A DNA stretch of 64,000 bases from NCBI RefSeq assembly GCF_030272615.1, contig NC_081410.1, forward strand, positions 228,630,915 to 228,694,914, read 5' to 3'. A program made the translations under genes and the position numbers. The notes under the pieces were generated by a model. That model saw nothing but the letters and a program-made list of their open reading frames with translations. It was not told where the DNA came from and searched no databases. Source of the DNA: Cryptomeria japonica. Lineage: Eukaryota > Streptophyta > Pinopsida > Cupressales > Cupressaceae. Numbering within the stretch: the first letter of the stretch is position 1; every line of letters starts with the position of its first letter. Below are positions 1 through 12,483 of this stretch, one piece after another.

Positions 1-289
1 TGGATATCTCAAATGCATCTTTAAGTACTTTGAACATGTTGTAGGCCGTTTCATGTTTCTTTATGATGGGCATAATATTATTCCTCACCCCATCAACTAT
101 GATTTTGATGGCCTTTTCATTTCCCTCTATCCAAGTTGCTTTGTCAAGTTTAGTCTCAGGTTCTGTAGTTTCAGTTTTTACAAATGATTCAACTTTATTT
201 TCTCTTAGAATCATCTGAATTCTGAACTTCCATGCTGAGAAGTCATCACCTCCTCCGAGTCTACCTTCGAATCTGATAGTGCTAGCCAT
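1..289 (-). CDS. Ty1/copia gag, N-terminal part, cut by window edge
   Basis: Reading leftward from an ATG at 289, the minus strand is open for 96 codons with no stop to the window edge. The start reads MASTIRFEGRLGGGDDFSAW, followed by KFRIQMILRENKV and a region with TWIEGNEKAIKIIVDGV. A short N-terminus leading to a conserved W, then a helical W..N..A..II.. segment, is typical of plant copia gag (DUF4219/UBN2 type). Gag coats the element RNA in the cytoplasmic particle. The PBS and LTR lie just upstream at the expected spacing. The part in view is intact; the rest is outside the window. Confidence 0.75.
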   Translation of the reverse strand, partial: MASTIRFEGRLGGGDDFSAWKFRIQMILRENKVESFVKTETTEPETKLDKATWIEGNEKAIKIIVDGVRNNIMPIIKKHETAYNMFKVLKDAFEIS

Positions 290-369
290 TAGGAGAAATG
301 TGACGTCGAATATATGTTTGTCTTGAATTTTCCACAAAATTGAATAGCCTTAGGTTCGATATAACTATA

Positions 370-381
370 GCTTTGATACCA
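370..381 (-). other. Primer-binding site, initiator-Met tRNA type
   Basis: The minus strand reads TGGTATCAAAGC, one base from the usual plant copia PBS TGGTATCAGAGC, which pairs with the 3' end of initiator methionine tRNA. It directly abuts the inner end (CA) of the neighbouring LTR and lies about 80 bp upstream of the gag ATG. Confidence 0.8.
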
Positions 382-1072
382 TGTAAATGTTATTCAATTT
401 TCAATTCAAGATGCAAGTTATATTCAAGGTTATCTTTTCTTTCAAGTATACGTTATTTCTTATTATAATAAATCTGATTATTATCTAGTATGTTGCAGAT
501 GGAGAAAGAGCATTTATGAATTTCGATTTTGTTCTCATAATCACCGATTGATATATATATGCCAATAAGGAGGATCAAACAATACCTTGACTGGTCATGT
601 CTACTTGATCGCACCTCTTCAATCATAATCGCATTTAACTTATACCAATCGGTGTGCATATAACTAACAAGTTTAACCGATGCTAACCGGTGTGCATATA
701 ATTAACAAGTGAAACCAATAACAATCGGTATATATGCAGTTATTAATAAACCCGATAACAATCGGTATATATGCAGTTAACAATAAACCCGATAACAATC
801 GGTATTCCGTGCATTAGTTAAGAACCCGATTATTAACAATGTTATATATAAGAATCAAGGGATACGATCACAACTAGATCGTATATCATGCATACTCTTA
901 TTGATATAATATAAATCGAAAATGACATATCGAAGAGTAATTATATTTATCAGACGAAGGAACGATGACTGAAGTCTTATCATAGTCTATCGATGAGATA
1001 GATGATTGAATGAGAGACTTCATTTATCTCTCATTCAATCATTTATCTTACTGAGGCTATCATGTATCAACA
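382..1072 (-). mobile_element. 5' LTR of a Ty1/copia element (691 bp)
   Basis: On the minus strand the LTR starts TGTTGATACATGATAGCC at 1072 and ends TTACA at 382, with the PBS immediately inside. The outer boundary rests on the TG start and on the gypsy LTR sequence resuming beyond it; the partner LTR is outside the window, so the target duplication (candidate 1073-1077) cannot be checked. It holds a 37-bp tandem repeat at about 721-815. It interrupts the older gypsy LTR at 1073-1445. Confidence 0.65.
721..815. repeat. 37-bp tandem repeat, about 2.5 units, inside copia LTR
   Basis: The string ACAATCGGTA recurs at 721, 758 and 795, exactly 37 bp apart, and each unit carries the inverted pair CCGAT/ATCGG. 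Further diverged ATCGGT or ACCGGT segments lie upstream from about 635. Repeats of this kind in LTR U3 regions often tune promoter strength; no function is shown here. Confidence 0.6.
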
Positions 1073-1445
1073 ATTATTCCTTGATATACCCTGAAATTAG
1101 CTAAATAGGCTAAATGGTACAATTCCAACTACTCTGCAAAAGGGAACATCACAATATCCATCCTTCGAACTTTGGAGAAGTTTGTAATTTAAAATTCAAC
1201 TTTTAAAATTAATAATCCTTTTTGCTTCTTGTAAAGTTATTTCAGTTTTTGGTCCCCAACTTAGCCACTTTATAACATTAATAAACATAATTAACTAAAT
1301 TAAATTTTCTCAAAAATAATAAATTGAGACAACCTTCATTGATTAATTGATTTATTCCCTTTTCAAAAATCTTGGATTAGTCTATGGGAATGAAATAGGC
1401 TAAAGGGTTCTTCCAAAACTCCTAGATCAAATAAGGGGACATTAC
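1073..1445 (-). mobile_element. Outer part of a Ty3/gypsy 3' LTR, truncated by copia insertion
   Basis: On the minus strand this begins TGTAATGTCCCCTTATTTG at 1445, directly after decayed integrase coding sequence, as a 3' LTR should. It runs left until the copia LTR starts. About 300 bp of it recur at 31866-32172 (shared blocks such as AATAATCCTTTTTGC and TAGGCTAAAG), so it belongs to a dispersed LTR family with TGTNATNTCCCC ends. Confidence 0.55.
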
Positions 1446-2560
1446 AATCCTCCCTACCTGAAATTGCAAGTCCCAAAGAAATTGCAAATTAAAAAAATTG
1501 AAGAATTTGCTCCCCTTCCCAAGTGGCACCTTCTAGTGGACCACGTACTCTAAATTGTTCCTGTTTCTAAGCTTCTTCTCCCTTATATCAATGATAGCTT
1601 TTGGAATCAAGATCAGTTTTACTTCCTCATCTAAAGGTGGTGACTCTATAGAAGGATTAATGTGTTGCCCAAGTACCTGTCTGAGACAAAAATATGAAAC
1701 ACAAATTTCTTGTGCTCAAGTAGTTCAAGATCGTAAGCAGCTTCTCCAATCTTCTTTACAATTTTATGGACTTTCCTACACCACTCTTTTTTGAGTGAGG
1801 ACTGTTGATAAGGCTGCAATCACAAGAAAACCAAATCATCCACTTCAAATGACCTCTCTACTTCGTGCCTATCACCATACATATTTTGGTGAATTTGAGC
1901 CTGTTGGATGTTTACCTTGAGAGTTTTCATGATATCTTGATTTTCTTGAATCCAATGTCTAGCTTTCAGAGCTTTGTGATTAGAAATAACCAGGTTTAGA
2001 AAGACTGCAGCATAATACCCATACAATGCAGTAAAACATATCATGCATATACTCATATTATAAGTGGTGTTGTAACAGTGATCTTATAAGTACAACCATC
2101 TGACCCAAGTTTTTTGATGTCTTGCAACATAAATTCTTAGATACCCCTCAACCCACTTATTAAATATTTGTCTGCCCATCTATTTGGGGGTGATCACTAG
2201 TGCTCAGTTTCAACTTGTATCTGCTAGTCTGAAAAGCTCTTGCCAAAATACACTAAGAAACTTACTATCCCATCACTATAATGTTTCTAGGCAACTCGTG
2301 AAGCCTAAATATCTACTTGAAAAAACATATTTGCAACCTATGGTGCCTTATATTCAACAAATATGGCATACAATTGAACATATTTGGTTAATCGATGTAC
2401 CACTACATAAATACAATCCTTACCCCTGAACCTTCGGAAGCCCTGTGATAAAATTCATCGATATACTTTCCCATTTTTTATCACCAATAAGTAATGATTG
2501 CAATGTAATGTTCCCATTTTTTATGCCATATTATTCAAGACCTTTTGGTCAATTTTGAGT
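1446..2560 (-). pseudogene. Decayed Ty3/gypsy integrase and C-terminal tail
   Basis: Read leftward, fragments in different frames match the order of a chromovirus-type integrase: near 2440-2330 a stretch like the family's DxIxVVVDRLTKYAHF block; near 2056-1820 the tail with ERSFEVDDLVFL, matching the usual RxFxVGDxVxLxL motif; near 1545-1450 a chromodomain-like end with EGATWEGEQILQ. Integrase joins element cDNA to the chromosome. Many stops and frame changes show it is dead. The 3' LTR follows directly, which supports the orientation. Confidence 0.6.
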
Positions 2561-4256
2561 TTTCCCATGAGCTTCTAGGTGTGCTCAAGAGAGCTCCTAA
2601 CTTCTTTGTGGATCCGGGTTCAGTTTTAGTTGGCATCTATTTATGGCATTGAGCTTGGCTAGTGTTGTGGGCCGCAATGATGCTTTTAGAAGCAATTTTG
2701 GACTCCTAGGGTGCTCTCCAAAGTTCTTGGAAAGCATGTCTATTTTTTAGCAAGTCTCCAGGTTGACACCTATCATCGTCTCTCTACCTTAGTATTATCA
2801 TGACATAATCAACCTTGGTTTTCAAAGCCTTGGCAATGCTTTCCACAAATCAGGTTGGAAAATTTATATACACACTTAACTATTAATATTTAATATTATA
2901 ATATTTCTTTTAAATGTTATATTTTATAAGTTGCTTTATGTCCCCTCAAGTGGATGCCTAGGGAAGACGGACTTGCACATTAGGTCATTTTTATAGTCTG
3001 AAATGTGTCTTTTGGGGGAAGTACATTATTTAAATTGGCCTTTTTTTTTCCATCCAACTCCACAAAAGGAGGTCTTGGACTCTCATTTTGATTATGATGA
3101 AGAGAACACAATAGGATGTTGTCAGATTGAACCGAAAACACTCTTTTGGTTATTGTTTCGGATCTGAGAGATGATTCCTAGCTGGTTCAAAGTGATTTCA
3201 CACAGAAATCACCATTGTTTTCACTGATTTGCAAATTCGGGGTTTGAAAAAGGCAAAGATATTCAAAGAATTTGTTGTGTTCTTCTGAAAGTGTTGCAGT
3301 AACTTTCATTGCTGGCCATACCCATGAGTTTTTAGGTGATGCCCTACCGAGGTCATACCATCATTCATTGTTGTGGGGGTTTGCAAAGGAGGTTGAATTC
3401 ATCAGAGACAATTTGGGCTCTTTTCTCATGGCTGGGCATCCTATTATGACTGGTTTGAATGTTGTTTGCAACAGTTTCAAATTTTTATAAGGGGCTGTAC
3501 CAATTTGTAGGTCATACTTGTCAGCCTATACTAGGTGTGAGGCTTCTACAGAGTAAATCATAACCTATTGTAGGATGATTCAATGCTGATGTTGGCATTG
3601 TGATCATTGATGATCATTTTGGACAGTTTGAAGGTATTTGGAGGGGTTTGAATACAAATGGGAATGAACTGTACAGTTTCAGGTGAGACTGAAAGTACAT
3701 GACAGCCCTGTCCCTGTTCTTTTCAAGATCATTGGTAGCTGATTTGGGGTTGATGGATTGGTGCGAAGAAAATCTGAGTCATCGGGAGGTATGTTACGTG
3801 CAAATGGAGGATTGAAGAGATTATCATGGGCACCAAGCCCTGCAATGAAGGCCTTTAAGACCTGCAACTATGTATCAGACCTTAACAGTCCTGATAACTG
3901 TTATTTCCTTGCTTCCTGAGGTTGGTTTGCAGTGTTGGGTTGCTATTCAGTGGTTGGGTGACCCTTTGAGATGTCCTTGGACAAGTTGAGGGTCGTTAAG
4001 GTTTCTTCGAATTGTTTGACCTGCAAAGTCATTTTCAGATCTGCAACAGACTTTCAAAATCTCTGCTTACAAGAGTACTCTTGTATGTGGACATTCCCAA
4101 TATGCTTTTGTGGAAATACATCAGTGTTGGGTTGTGTTGACATGCGTTTTATGACCACACCAACACAGAATAAAATTTCCAAACAGCTACCTTATCCTCT
4201 CTTGATCAAAGTGAAATGTATGCTAAGATTGCAGGAAGATCATATGATGACTCCAC
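2561..4256. other. No recognisable gene
   Basis: Only short ORFs with no motif I can place. The stretch is AT-rich with T-runs and is probably old retroelement or intron sequence. I see no terminal repeats or target duplication that would bound an element. Confidence 0.4.
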
Positions 4257-4281
4257 GGTTCTATTGTGCCTTGCACACACT

Positions 4282-4298
4282 CCCTGTCACCGACAGGG
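4282..4298. repeat. LTR-terminal hairpin, copy 1
   Basis: Seven-base arms CCCTGTC and GACAGGG pair perfectly around a 3-base loop, about 20 bp from the LTR start. Copies 3 and 4 have a 7-3-7 hairpin at the same place with different arm sequence. Confidence 0.55.
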
Positions 4299-4504
4299 GC
4301 CCCCTTTTTAGTTTGTTGGTCATGTCCTCGCTGAGGTCCCTAGTGGCAAAATTTTGGTAGATTCTGAGAGAGAAGTGCAACATTGAGGAGGTTGGAGTGT
4401 TAGGGAGGTGATCACCACAATCCTGTTCGCATAAGGAAGATGAATAAGGAGCCTTAAGGTAAAATCGCGAATATTGGCAAGGCAATAGGACTGGTGAGCA
4501 CATT

Positions 4505-5010
4505 ATTTAAAATTTAGTCTCAAGATTCGGCCTCTAAAGATAAATTCGGCCTAAAAGGCCAAAGTGAGAGACAAAAGGGGAAAATTGGCTTCAAAGGCCA
4601 AATTGCGAGGTATAAGGACGTTTTTCCTAGGTCGAAAATCCAAGTCAAGTCCCTTTCCAACTCAAAAATCGGCCTAATGACCCAAAATGCAAGGATAAAA
4701 TTCAAAAAATCGGCCTAATGACCCAAAATGCAAGGCTAAAACTCAAAAATTGGCCTCCAAGGCCAAAATGAGAGAAAGTCGCGAAAAGTTGGCTTTTTAA
4801 CCGAAAATGGAGACCAAGTAAAAAATCGCACAAAGTCGTCTTTTTAATCGAAAATGGAGACCAAGTAAAAAATGCGAATAGTGAGCCGAAATTCTCAAAA
4901 GTTTCTTTTAGGCCGAAATTAGAAGGGCTTGCAAAATCGGTCTCTAGACCGAAGTTGGCAAGCAAAGTTCAAAACTCGCAAAATCAGCTAAAAGGCCGAA
5001 AATGAAAGGT
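4505..5010. repeat. Array of short GGCC hairpin motifs in LTR leader, copy 1
   Basis: A loose unit of the form AAATCGGCCT-n-AGGCCNAAAATG recurs at irregular spacing. Several units fold on themselves, for example GGCCTAAAAGGCC near 4549, TTGGCCTCCAAGGCCAA near 4751 and CGGTCTCTAGACCG near 4939. Similar motifs run in reverse orientation through copy 2 at about 43060-43560. The stretch lies upstream of the LTR ORF. Confidence 0.5.
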
Positions 5011-8000
5011 AAACCCTAGCTCGCGCACGTCTATCAAAGAGCTCATTTAGCTGAAAAGGCAAAATCATTCAAGTTCGCAAAATCCCCAAGAGACCCAAAA
5101 ATCGCTAAGGATAAGTGCAGAGGGCAAACAATGAAAAATTGCATGAATCATTTGAAAGTCCGAGCTTCAGGACCATTCGAAGCAAAACTCATGCATCTTT
5201 ATCTAAAATCCCGAAATTATCAAACCAAAGTGGTGTATAAATAAAGTTCGGCGATTTTTATTATTGAGAAGTTTAGAAGTTCGCTCAAATTCTTCAAACA
5301 ACCCAAAATCATTAAAGCAAAAGGGTGATAATAATAAATCTCAACACTTTCCTCAATTTTGCAAAAGGAAATAATTGCACAAAGGACCAAATTCGCAAAC
5401 AAGTTCGAAAACGCCTGAAATGATGAAGCTTCAAAGTCATGCAACATCGGCTAATGAATAGAAAATGAAGGAGAACTCACACAAGTTTAACAAGCCGAAA
5501 AAGCAGATCGCACAAAGGCGAAAGGCTTTAGGAGTCAAAATCGCGCAGTAGGGTTATCTTTGTGAGCCAAAAGGTAAAGGCAAAAATTCTTAGGGTTTAA
5601 AGTCGCACAAAATCCCTGATTTGCCCAAGTTCCAAATGAAAGGCGATATCACTTCTACATGCATTCGCATCCGGGGCTATATCGTTTGAGATTCAAGTTG
5701 TCACAATCAGTTTCATTTAGCCGAAAATGAAGTAATATGTTTGAAACTCGTGGCCCGAAGTTTAAAGATAGGAGGATAGCAGATTGTGCTGTCACATGAT
5801 GTTCATCCAAATTGTGCACAACGACTTTGTAACCCGGATTTATATAGGGGTGTTTGGATATAAAAAGGAAAAGGGACCCAAAGTTGCATAGTCTGGTGGT
5901 CAGAATTCTGAAATCACTCAGGAGGAGTCTATTAAGCAAAGTTGTTTGAAACCAAAACTGCCAGGTAAGTTGTAGATTCCACCCTCCGAATAATTTGAAT
6001 TGTGCAAAATCATAGTATTACCTAATCTAGGGTTTAAAAATGCAAAGGTAAATTTCAAATTGATGTTTTTTGAAAACCAAATACCCAAGCAACAACATTC
6101 AGCTATCGTAAACTGTCAAAATCGACCCTCTAGCCAAAAATTCAGACAGGCAAATTTGACGATTCTGGTCCGAAACTGCAAACATAGAGTCGTCTTTTCG
6201 AAACGCGTATTCAAAACAACCAACACACAATCATTGAAAATTTAAACGCCGAGTCACACCAACCGTAACAGTTGCGACTTTTGTCATCAGCAGCATAACG
6301 TGCAATGTTTTGAAAATTTTACTCAACAATTAACCAAGCCAACTGATTTTCAAATCCAAATTACACTTGATCCCCTAGGTAGAATTTGAATTTTTTTAAA
6401 AGCCTATTTAAAAACGCTTTCGAATTTCAAAATTATCTGGCTGTTTAACAATTTTTATACTAACACCGTCTTCTGGCCCTGCTAACCCATATTTTCGCGT
6501 TAAGGCCTGTCTCATAATGTGTCCGGGTGTGCAGGATAAATGCCTAAACCAACGACAGAGTCCTCAAAGGCACCTGACACAACTGGAGCATCACGGACTT
6601 CCAAAGTTGACATCCTTCGCAAGTTCGAGAAAATGAAATATTAGTACCAGGGAGGAGTAATCAAAGAGTCAAAGGTCCAAAGTATATGGGACAATATAGG
6701 AGATACAGACCTGGGACATATCGACATTTAGGATTTCAGGAACAGGGTGTATTCTCTGAACGCCTAAGGCAAGCCCAAACGGATGTTGGAGAGTGGTATT
6801 GCTCAGGCTACTGGTTTCCCATCGGCTGTGCAGAATTATGAGCTGGTGGTTGAAGCAACTAATTATTATCAGCCGAAAACTAGATTAGTGGTGTTGAAAG
6901 GGATGGTAATGGCCGACTTCACACCTGAAGCTATTGGAGAAGCATTTGACATCCCACTTCCTGATCATCTCACTACTATAACCATTGACGAGGCCCAACT
7001 TGCTTATGACACAAATCCTAGTCAGTGCAAAACACTGATAAACGAAGAATGGTTCGAGGAAAGAAGAGCCCCGAGCACTAGGATCGACAAAAAGACTTAC
7101 AGAAGTGAGTTCCACAATGAGTATGGCGATATGGTTACCTTACTTAGTCGGGTCATGGGACTTCTGCACTCCAACTTATTTGAGGAATGGATGTTCTACT
7201 TTACCGAGCAAGTCTTCGCTGGGAAATCTAAGTTTGACTGGGCTCAAATCATCAGCGATAACATTCATACACAGCTGGTTGATCTCGAAGAGAAAAGGTA
7301 CTTTGCCATGACCTCCTACCTGGTCTATATGTTTGCTCAACATCAGCCACTACCAGGATTGATCAAAAGAGGTGAGATTGGGAACGGGCCAAATCAGGTG
7401 AAAGTATACGACTACTACCCTCAACTGCATTACTATGACGTAGCTCAAAGAGAAAAGAACAACATTGCATATCCGATTGGTCAGTATGAGCATGTAAATG
7501 ACGCTTTTACAATGCGCATGGTCAGATTAATGTAAGGAGGGTTACACATAAGATTATTAAAGCAGGCTACCACCCTGATCCGGAAGTACAGTGCATGGTT
7601 CATTCAGTTCCCTAGATTCACCTACATCAGAATATCAAGCTTTGAGGGAACACTGTATCGACTTCCCCGTTGCCCATTTGATAGATTATTCCTCATGGAG
7701 GTTGCAAGGCAAGCACACCAGCAGGCAGCATACTCAGGGACAAAAAACTGTCGAGATTCACCTTCCCTATGATCATAGGTAACCTTGATGTGCACTTCAA
7801 AAATTCGGTGCAAGCCGAGGAATCATTCGACAAGCTGGCATCCTATTGATTACAGGAGTACTTCCCCAGGAAATGCTTTGATCCTACTAAATTGAGAAAG
7901 AAGGCCTACAACGGGCATTATAGGGCCAAGGCATCAATAGAGGACTACTAGAGCAAGTGTTCAGATGACTTTGAAGTCCGTTGGCGGGAATATTCAAGGT

Positions 8001-8212
8001 TGAGTGTTCAACAAATGTGACTTTATGAGTACTTCTAGGTCCCAGATCAGGTAACAGACTATGGGAATTGCTTTCCATTCGAGGAGTTTGAGGCGGTCAA
8101 GGACCTCCCGCCAGCCATCGATTGGGCTCAGGACCCCATCACGAACTTTGAAGCTATCATGGAGGGCCTAAGGAGGTATATAGATAACTGGCTATCCCAA
8201 CCAAAGAAACAG

Positions 8213-8395
8213 GACTCACCCGGACTCGCCTGAACTCGGCGAGTCCGAGTCCGAGCCATGCTCGGTGAGTCCCTGGGACTCGGACTCGGACGAGTCCGAG
8301 TCCGGTGAGTAAACTCGCCAGACTCGCCGAGTTGGCGAGTTTGGCTCAAACTCGCCAAACTCGGCGAGTCCCGGGCCCCAGACTCGGCCGGCATC
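8213..8395. repeat. Subterminal GACTCG/CGAGTC repeat array, hAT A 5' end
   Basis: Many overlapping copies of GACTCG, CGAGTCCGAG and ACTCGGCGAG in both orientations lie just inside the terminal inverted repeat. hAT transposases are known to bind short repeated subterminal motifs, so these are the likely binding sites. GC content jumps here against the AT-rich surroundings. The same array recurs at 10480-10670 and 24690-24767. Confidence 0.7.
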
Positions 8396-8994
8396 AAGCG
8401 AAATAAAAAACTAAAAATAAAATTAGTTTGCAAGGTTTTTTCAATTCCGTTTTTTTTTGTTAATTATCTCCTATCCCTAAAAGTGACCTTCATTTCATTC
8501 ACTTGCAAAAAAAGGAGTAAATTGAGTTGGGAAGAAAAACAAGGGTGCATAGAAGAAAAACCAACAAGGAGGAAGCTCAAGTTTTCTTCAATTTGTCACA
8601 TTGGAGCTGCATTGGGTTTGGATTTGGTGCATCAAGAGTTGGATAGGAAGAGTTTGCAGCTCATTTCAAGCTTGTTGTAATAGGTAAGATTGTTTTTTTG
8701 AAGATTATTTTGTTTCTTGTATGCAAAAATTCCATTTTCTATTCATTTATTTTGAAAGTTTTACATTTTCTTTCAAAATCTTTTGTATGTTTGTATGTAG
8801 CATGTAGTATGTAGTTGTTGTGTTGTACTATGTAGGGTTTGTAAATTTTTTTTTTAAAAAGTAGGGTTTGACAAACCCTACTTTAGTTTTTTTGAATGTA
8901 TGTATTAAATTTATTTTGTATTTGTAATGTTTTATTGCTGCAAAATTCACTTTATTATTTGCCTCAACTTCAAGTTTCACAAAACTATCCTAAA

Positions 8995-10469
8995 ATGTCT
9001 GCTTCAGCTTCTAGACCCCCCATTAGAAAGGACCCTGCTTGGAAATATCATGAAGATTTTCAAGGGCAAGGAAAGGGGCAAACAAAATGTACATTTTGCA
9101 AAACAATATTCCATGGAGATATATATAGACTGAAATACCATTTGTTGGCGTGCGTGGACATGATACCGAACCATGCCTAAAAGCACTCCCTGAGGCTGTA
9201 CGTGAATGTTATGTAATGGTTGAGGAAATTGAAAGGAAAAATAAACAAAAGGAGGATCAAGCGGCCATTGGGAGAGAGGCAAATTCAGGAAGAGGGACAC
9301 AATTAGGTTGTGTTGGAGGCCCTTCATCCTTACCTTCATATCGTCCCACTCAGTTTGCTCTTGCTCGTGCTTCCGCTTCTACCTCTATAAGTGGCAGTGC
9401 CACCACCACTTCTCATGCTCCTAGCACTAGTAGTTGTAGTGGGAGTGTTAGCATTGGACCTAGGATTCGTAAATCTAGGTTGGATTCCTTCTTTGTGCCT
9501 CGCACTACTCCTGTGTCCCAACCGTTGCTTGAGGCCATGGGTTGGAACAAGGAGGTCCATTAGGCTGCTAAAATGGCAATTGGCAGGTTTTGGACCTACA
9601 ACAGTATTCCATTCTTTATAGCCAGGTGAATGTTTTACTAACTTTTATGTTTGATTGTTTTAATTTTTATACTTAACTTATCTCATTGAGTTTCTTTGCA
9701 ACAGGTCTCCTTATTGGCAAGAAATGGTTGGTGCCCTTACCATATGTGGGGCGGGGTTCAAAGCCCCTAGTGAGAGTGATTTGAGGGGACCCATTTTGTC
9801 TCAAATGGTGGATGATGTGAAGAAGGATTTAGCTGAACAATGCCAGATATGGAGCATTAAAGGTTGCACCATCATGACTGATGGTTGGACGGATAGGAGA
9901 AATAGAACTCTCCTTAATTTTCTTGTTTCTTCCGCAGGTGATTGATTAAATTTAGTTTCATATAGTCTTTAATTTTTTATTTTTTATCTAATGGTTTATT
10001 GAATGATCATTGACCTACCTTTATTATTTTATTTAAGGGGGCACCGTTTTCATCAAGTCCATTGATGCCTCTGGCCATTGCAAGAATGCCACCTACCTAT
10101 GTGAGCAGATAGAGGAGGTGATTGATGAGGTGGGTGAGGAGAACGTGGTACAGGTGGTGACCGACAAAGCAGCAAATTATGTTGCTGCGGGTAAACTTTT
10201 GATTACAAACTAATTTTGTTTGCAAATTAATTACTATCTTGTAGTTTGTACCTCCATTAATTACAATTTACAATGCAACAAATTATGTTGCTGCAGGTAG
10301 AATATTGATGGAGAGGCACCCATCTATAGTTTGGACTCCATGTGCTGCTCATTGCATTGACCTCATGTTGCAAGATATTGGAAAAATCCCATGGGTCAAG
10401 AGATGTGTAGAAAGGGCAAGAAATGTCTGCAAATTTGTATATAATCATTCATGGGTGTTGGCTCTTATG
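8995..10469 (+). pseudogene. hAT transposase copy A, 5' two-thirds, broken
   Basis: The ATG at 8995 opens MSASASRPPIRKDPAWKYHE, followed by a BED zinc finger (CTFCKTIFHGDIYRLKYH: Cx2C then two His). A one-base loss near 9145 shifts the frame relative to copy B, and a TAG stands at 9561. Exon 2 (9705-9940) holds the DUF659-type core with GCTIMTDGWTDRRNRTLLNF; exon 3 starts near 10039. The last exon (from 10297) runs through CAAHCIDLMLQDIGKIPWVK and stops dead at 10469, where the terminus of copy B begins. The dimerisation domain is missing, so this copy cannot code for active transposase. Confidence 0.75.
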
Positions 10470-10671
10470 CAGAGAAACGGGACTCGCCTGGACTCACCCA
10501 GACTCGGCGAGTCCGAGTCCGAGTTAGGCCTGCCGACTCCCAAGGGCTCGGACTCGGACTCGGACTCGGACTCGTCCGAGTTTGGCGAGTAGACTCGCCG
10601 AGTTGGCGAGTTTGGCCCAAACTCGCCGAACTCAGCGAGTCCCGAGCCCTGGACTCGGCTGGCGTGGGCAT
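10470..10671. repeat. 5' terminus and subterminal repeats of hAT copy B
   Basis: CAGAGAAACGGGACT at 10470 matches 13 of 15 bases of copy A's terminal inverted repeat and is followed by a dense GGACTCG/CGAGTCCGAG array. It starts exactly where copy A's coding sequence breaks off (after VLALM), with CTCTTATG (10462-10469) as the likely 8-bp target copy. No second CTCTTATG stands next to a hAT 3' end in the window. Confidence 0.7.
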
Positions 10672-12483
10672 ACTTTAAAACACAAAAAAAAATTAGTTTC
10701 CGTTTTTTTAAGTTAATTGTCTTCTAGCCCTAAAAGTGACTTTCATTTCATTCACTTGCAAAAAAAGGAAGAGTAAAGTGAGTTGGGAAGAAAAACAAGG
10801 GTGCATAGAAGAAAAACTAGCAAGGAGGAAGCTCAAGTTTTCTTCAATTTGTCACATTGGAGCTGCATTGTGTTTCAATTTGGTGCATCAAGATTTGGAT
10901 AGGAAGAGTTTGCAGCTCATTTCAAGCTGCTTGTAAGAGGTAAGATTGTATTTTTGAACATTATTTTGTTTCTTGTATGCAAAAATTCCATTTTCTATTC
11001 ATTTATTTTGAAAGTTTTACATTTTCTTGTATGCAAGATCTTTTGTATGTTTGTAATTTGTATGTAGCATGTAGTATGTAGTTGTACTATGTAGGGTTGT
11101 ATGTAGGGTTTGTAAATTTTTTTTTTTTAAAAGTAGGGTTTGACAAACACTACAATTTAAAAAAAAAAAAATTTACAAACCCTACTTTAGTTTTTTTGAA
11201 TGTATGTATTAATTTTATTTTGTATTTGTAATGTTTTATTGCAGCAAACTTCACTTTATTATTTGCCTCAACTTCAAGTTTCACAAAACTATCCTAAAAT
11301 GTCTACTTCAGCTTCTAGACCCCCCATGAGAAAGGACCCTGCTTCGAAATATCATGAGGATTTTCCAGGGCAAGGAAAGGGGCAAACAAAATGTATGTTT
11401 TGCAAAACAATATTCCATGGAGGTATATATAGGCTGAAATACCATATTGCTGGTGTGCGTGGACATGATGCCAAACCATGCCTAAAAGCAGTCCCTGAGG
11501 CCGTACGTGATTGTTGTGTAATGGTTGAGGAGATTGAAAGAAAAAAGAAACAAAAGGAGGATCGAGCGGCCATTGGGAGAGAGACAGTTTTAGGAAGAGG
11601 GACACAGTTAGGTTGTGTTGGAGGCCCTTCTTCCTTACCTCCATATCGTCCCACTCAGTTTGCTACTACTGGTGCTTCCATTTTTGCTTCTGCTTTTATA
11701 AGTGGCAGTGCCACCGCCACTTCTCATGCTTCTACCACTAGTAGTTGTAGTGGGAATGTTACCATTGGACCTAGGATTCATAAATCTAGGTTGGATTCCT
11801 TCTTTGTGCCTCGCACTACTCTTGGGTCCCAACCGTCGCTTGAGGGCATGGGTTGGAACAAGGAGGTCCATGATGCTGCTAAAATGGCAGTTGGCAGGTT
11901 TTGGAGCTACAGCTGTATTCCATTCTTTGTAGCCAAGTGAATGTTTTACTAACTTTTATGTTTGATAACTTTGATTGTTTTAATTTTTATACTTAACTTA
12001 TCTCATTGAGTTTCTTTGCGACAGGTCTCCTTATTGGCAACAAATGGTTGATGCCATTACCATATGCGGGGCGGGGTTCAAAGCCCCTAGTGAGAGTGAT
12101 TTGAGGGGACCCATTTTGTCTCAAATGGTGGATGATGTGAAAAAGGATTTAGATGAACAACACCACATATGGAGCACTAAAGGTTGCACCATCATGACTG
12201 ATGGTTGGAAGGATAGGAGAAATAGAACTCTCTTTAATTTTCTTGTTTCTTCCGTAGGTGATTGATTAATTTTAGTTTCATATAGTCTTTAATTTTTTAT
12301 TTTTTATCTAATGGTTTATTGAATAATCATTGACCTAGCTTTATATTTTTATTTCAGGGGGCACCGTTTTCATCAAGTCCATTGATGCCTCCGCCCATTG
12401 CAAGAATGCCACCTACCTATGTGAGCAGATAGAGGAGGTGATTGAAGATGTGGGTGAGGAGAACGTGGTACAGGTGGTGACCG

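Noticed and set aside
1555-1794. Plus-strand ORF with hydrophobic N-terminus as a small secreted protein
   Set aside because: Antisense to decayed gypsy integrase tail and no supporting context.
3272-4360. Short ORFs between 3272 and 4360 as genes
   Set aside because: No motifs, random-like composition, and the last one crosses the start of giant LTR copy 1.
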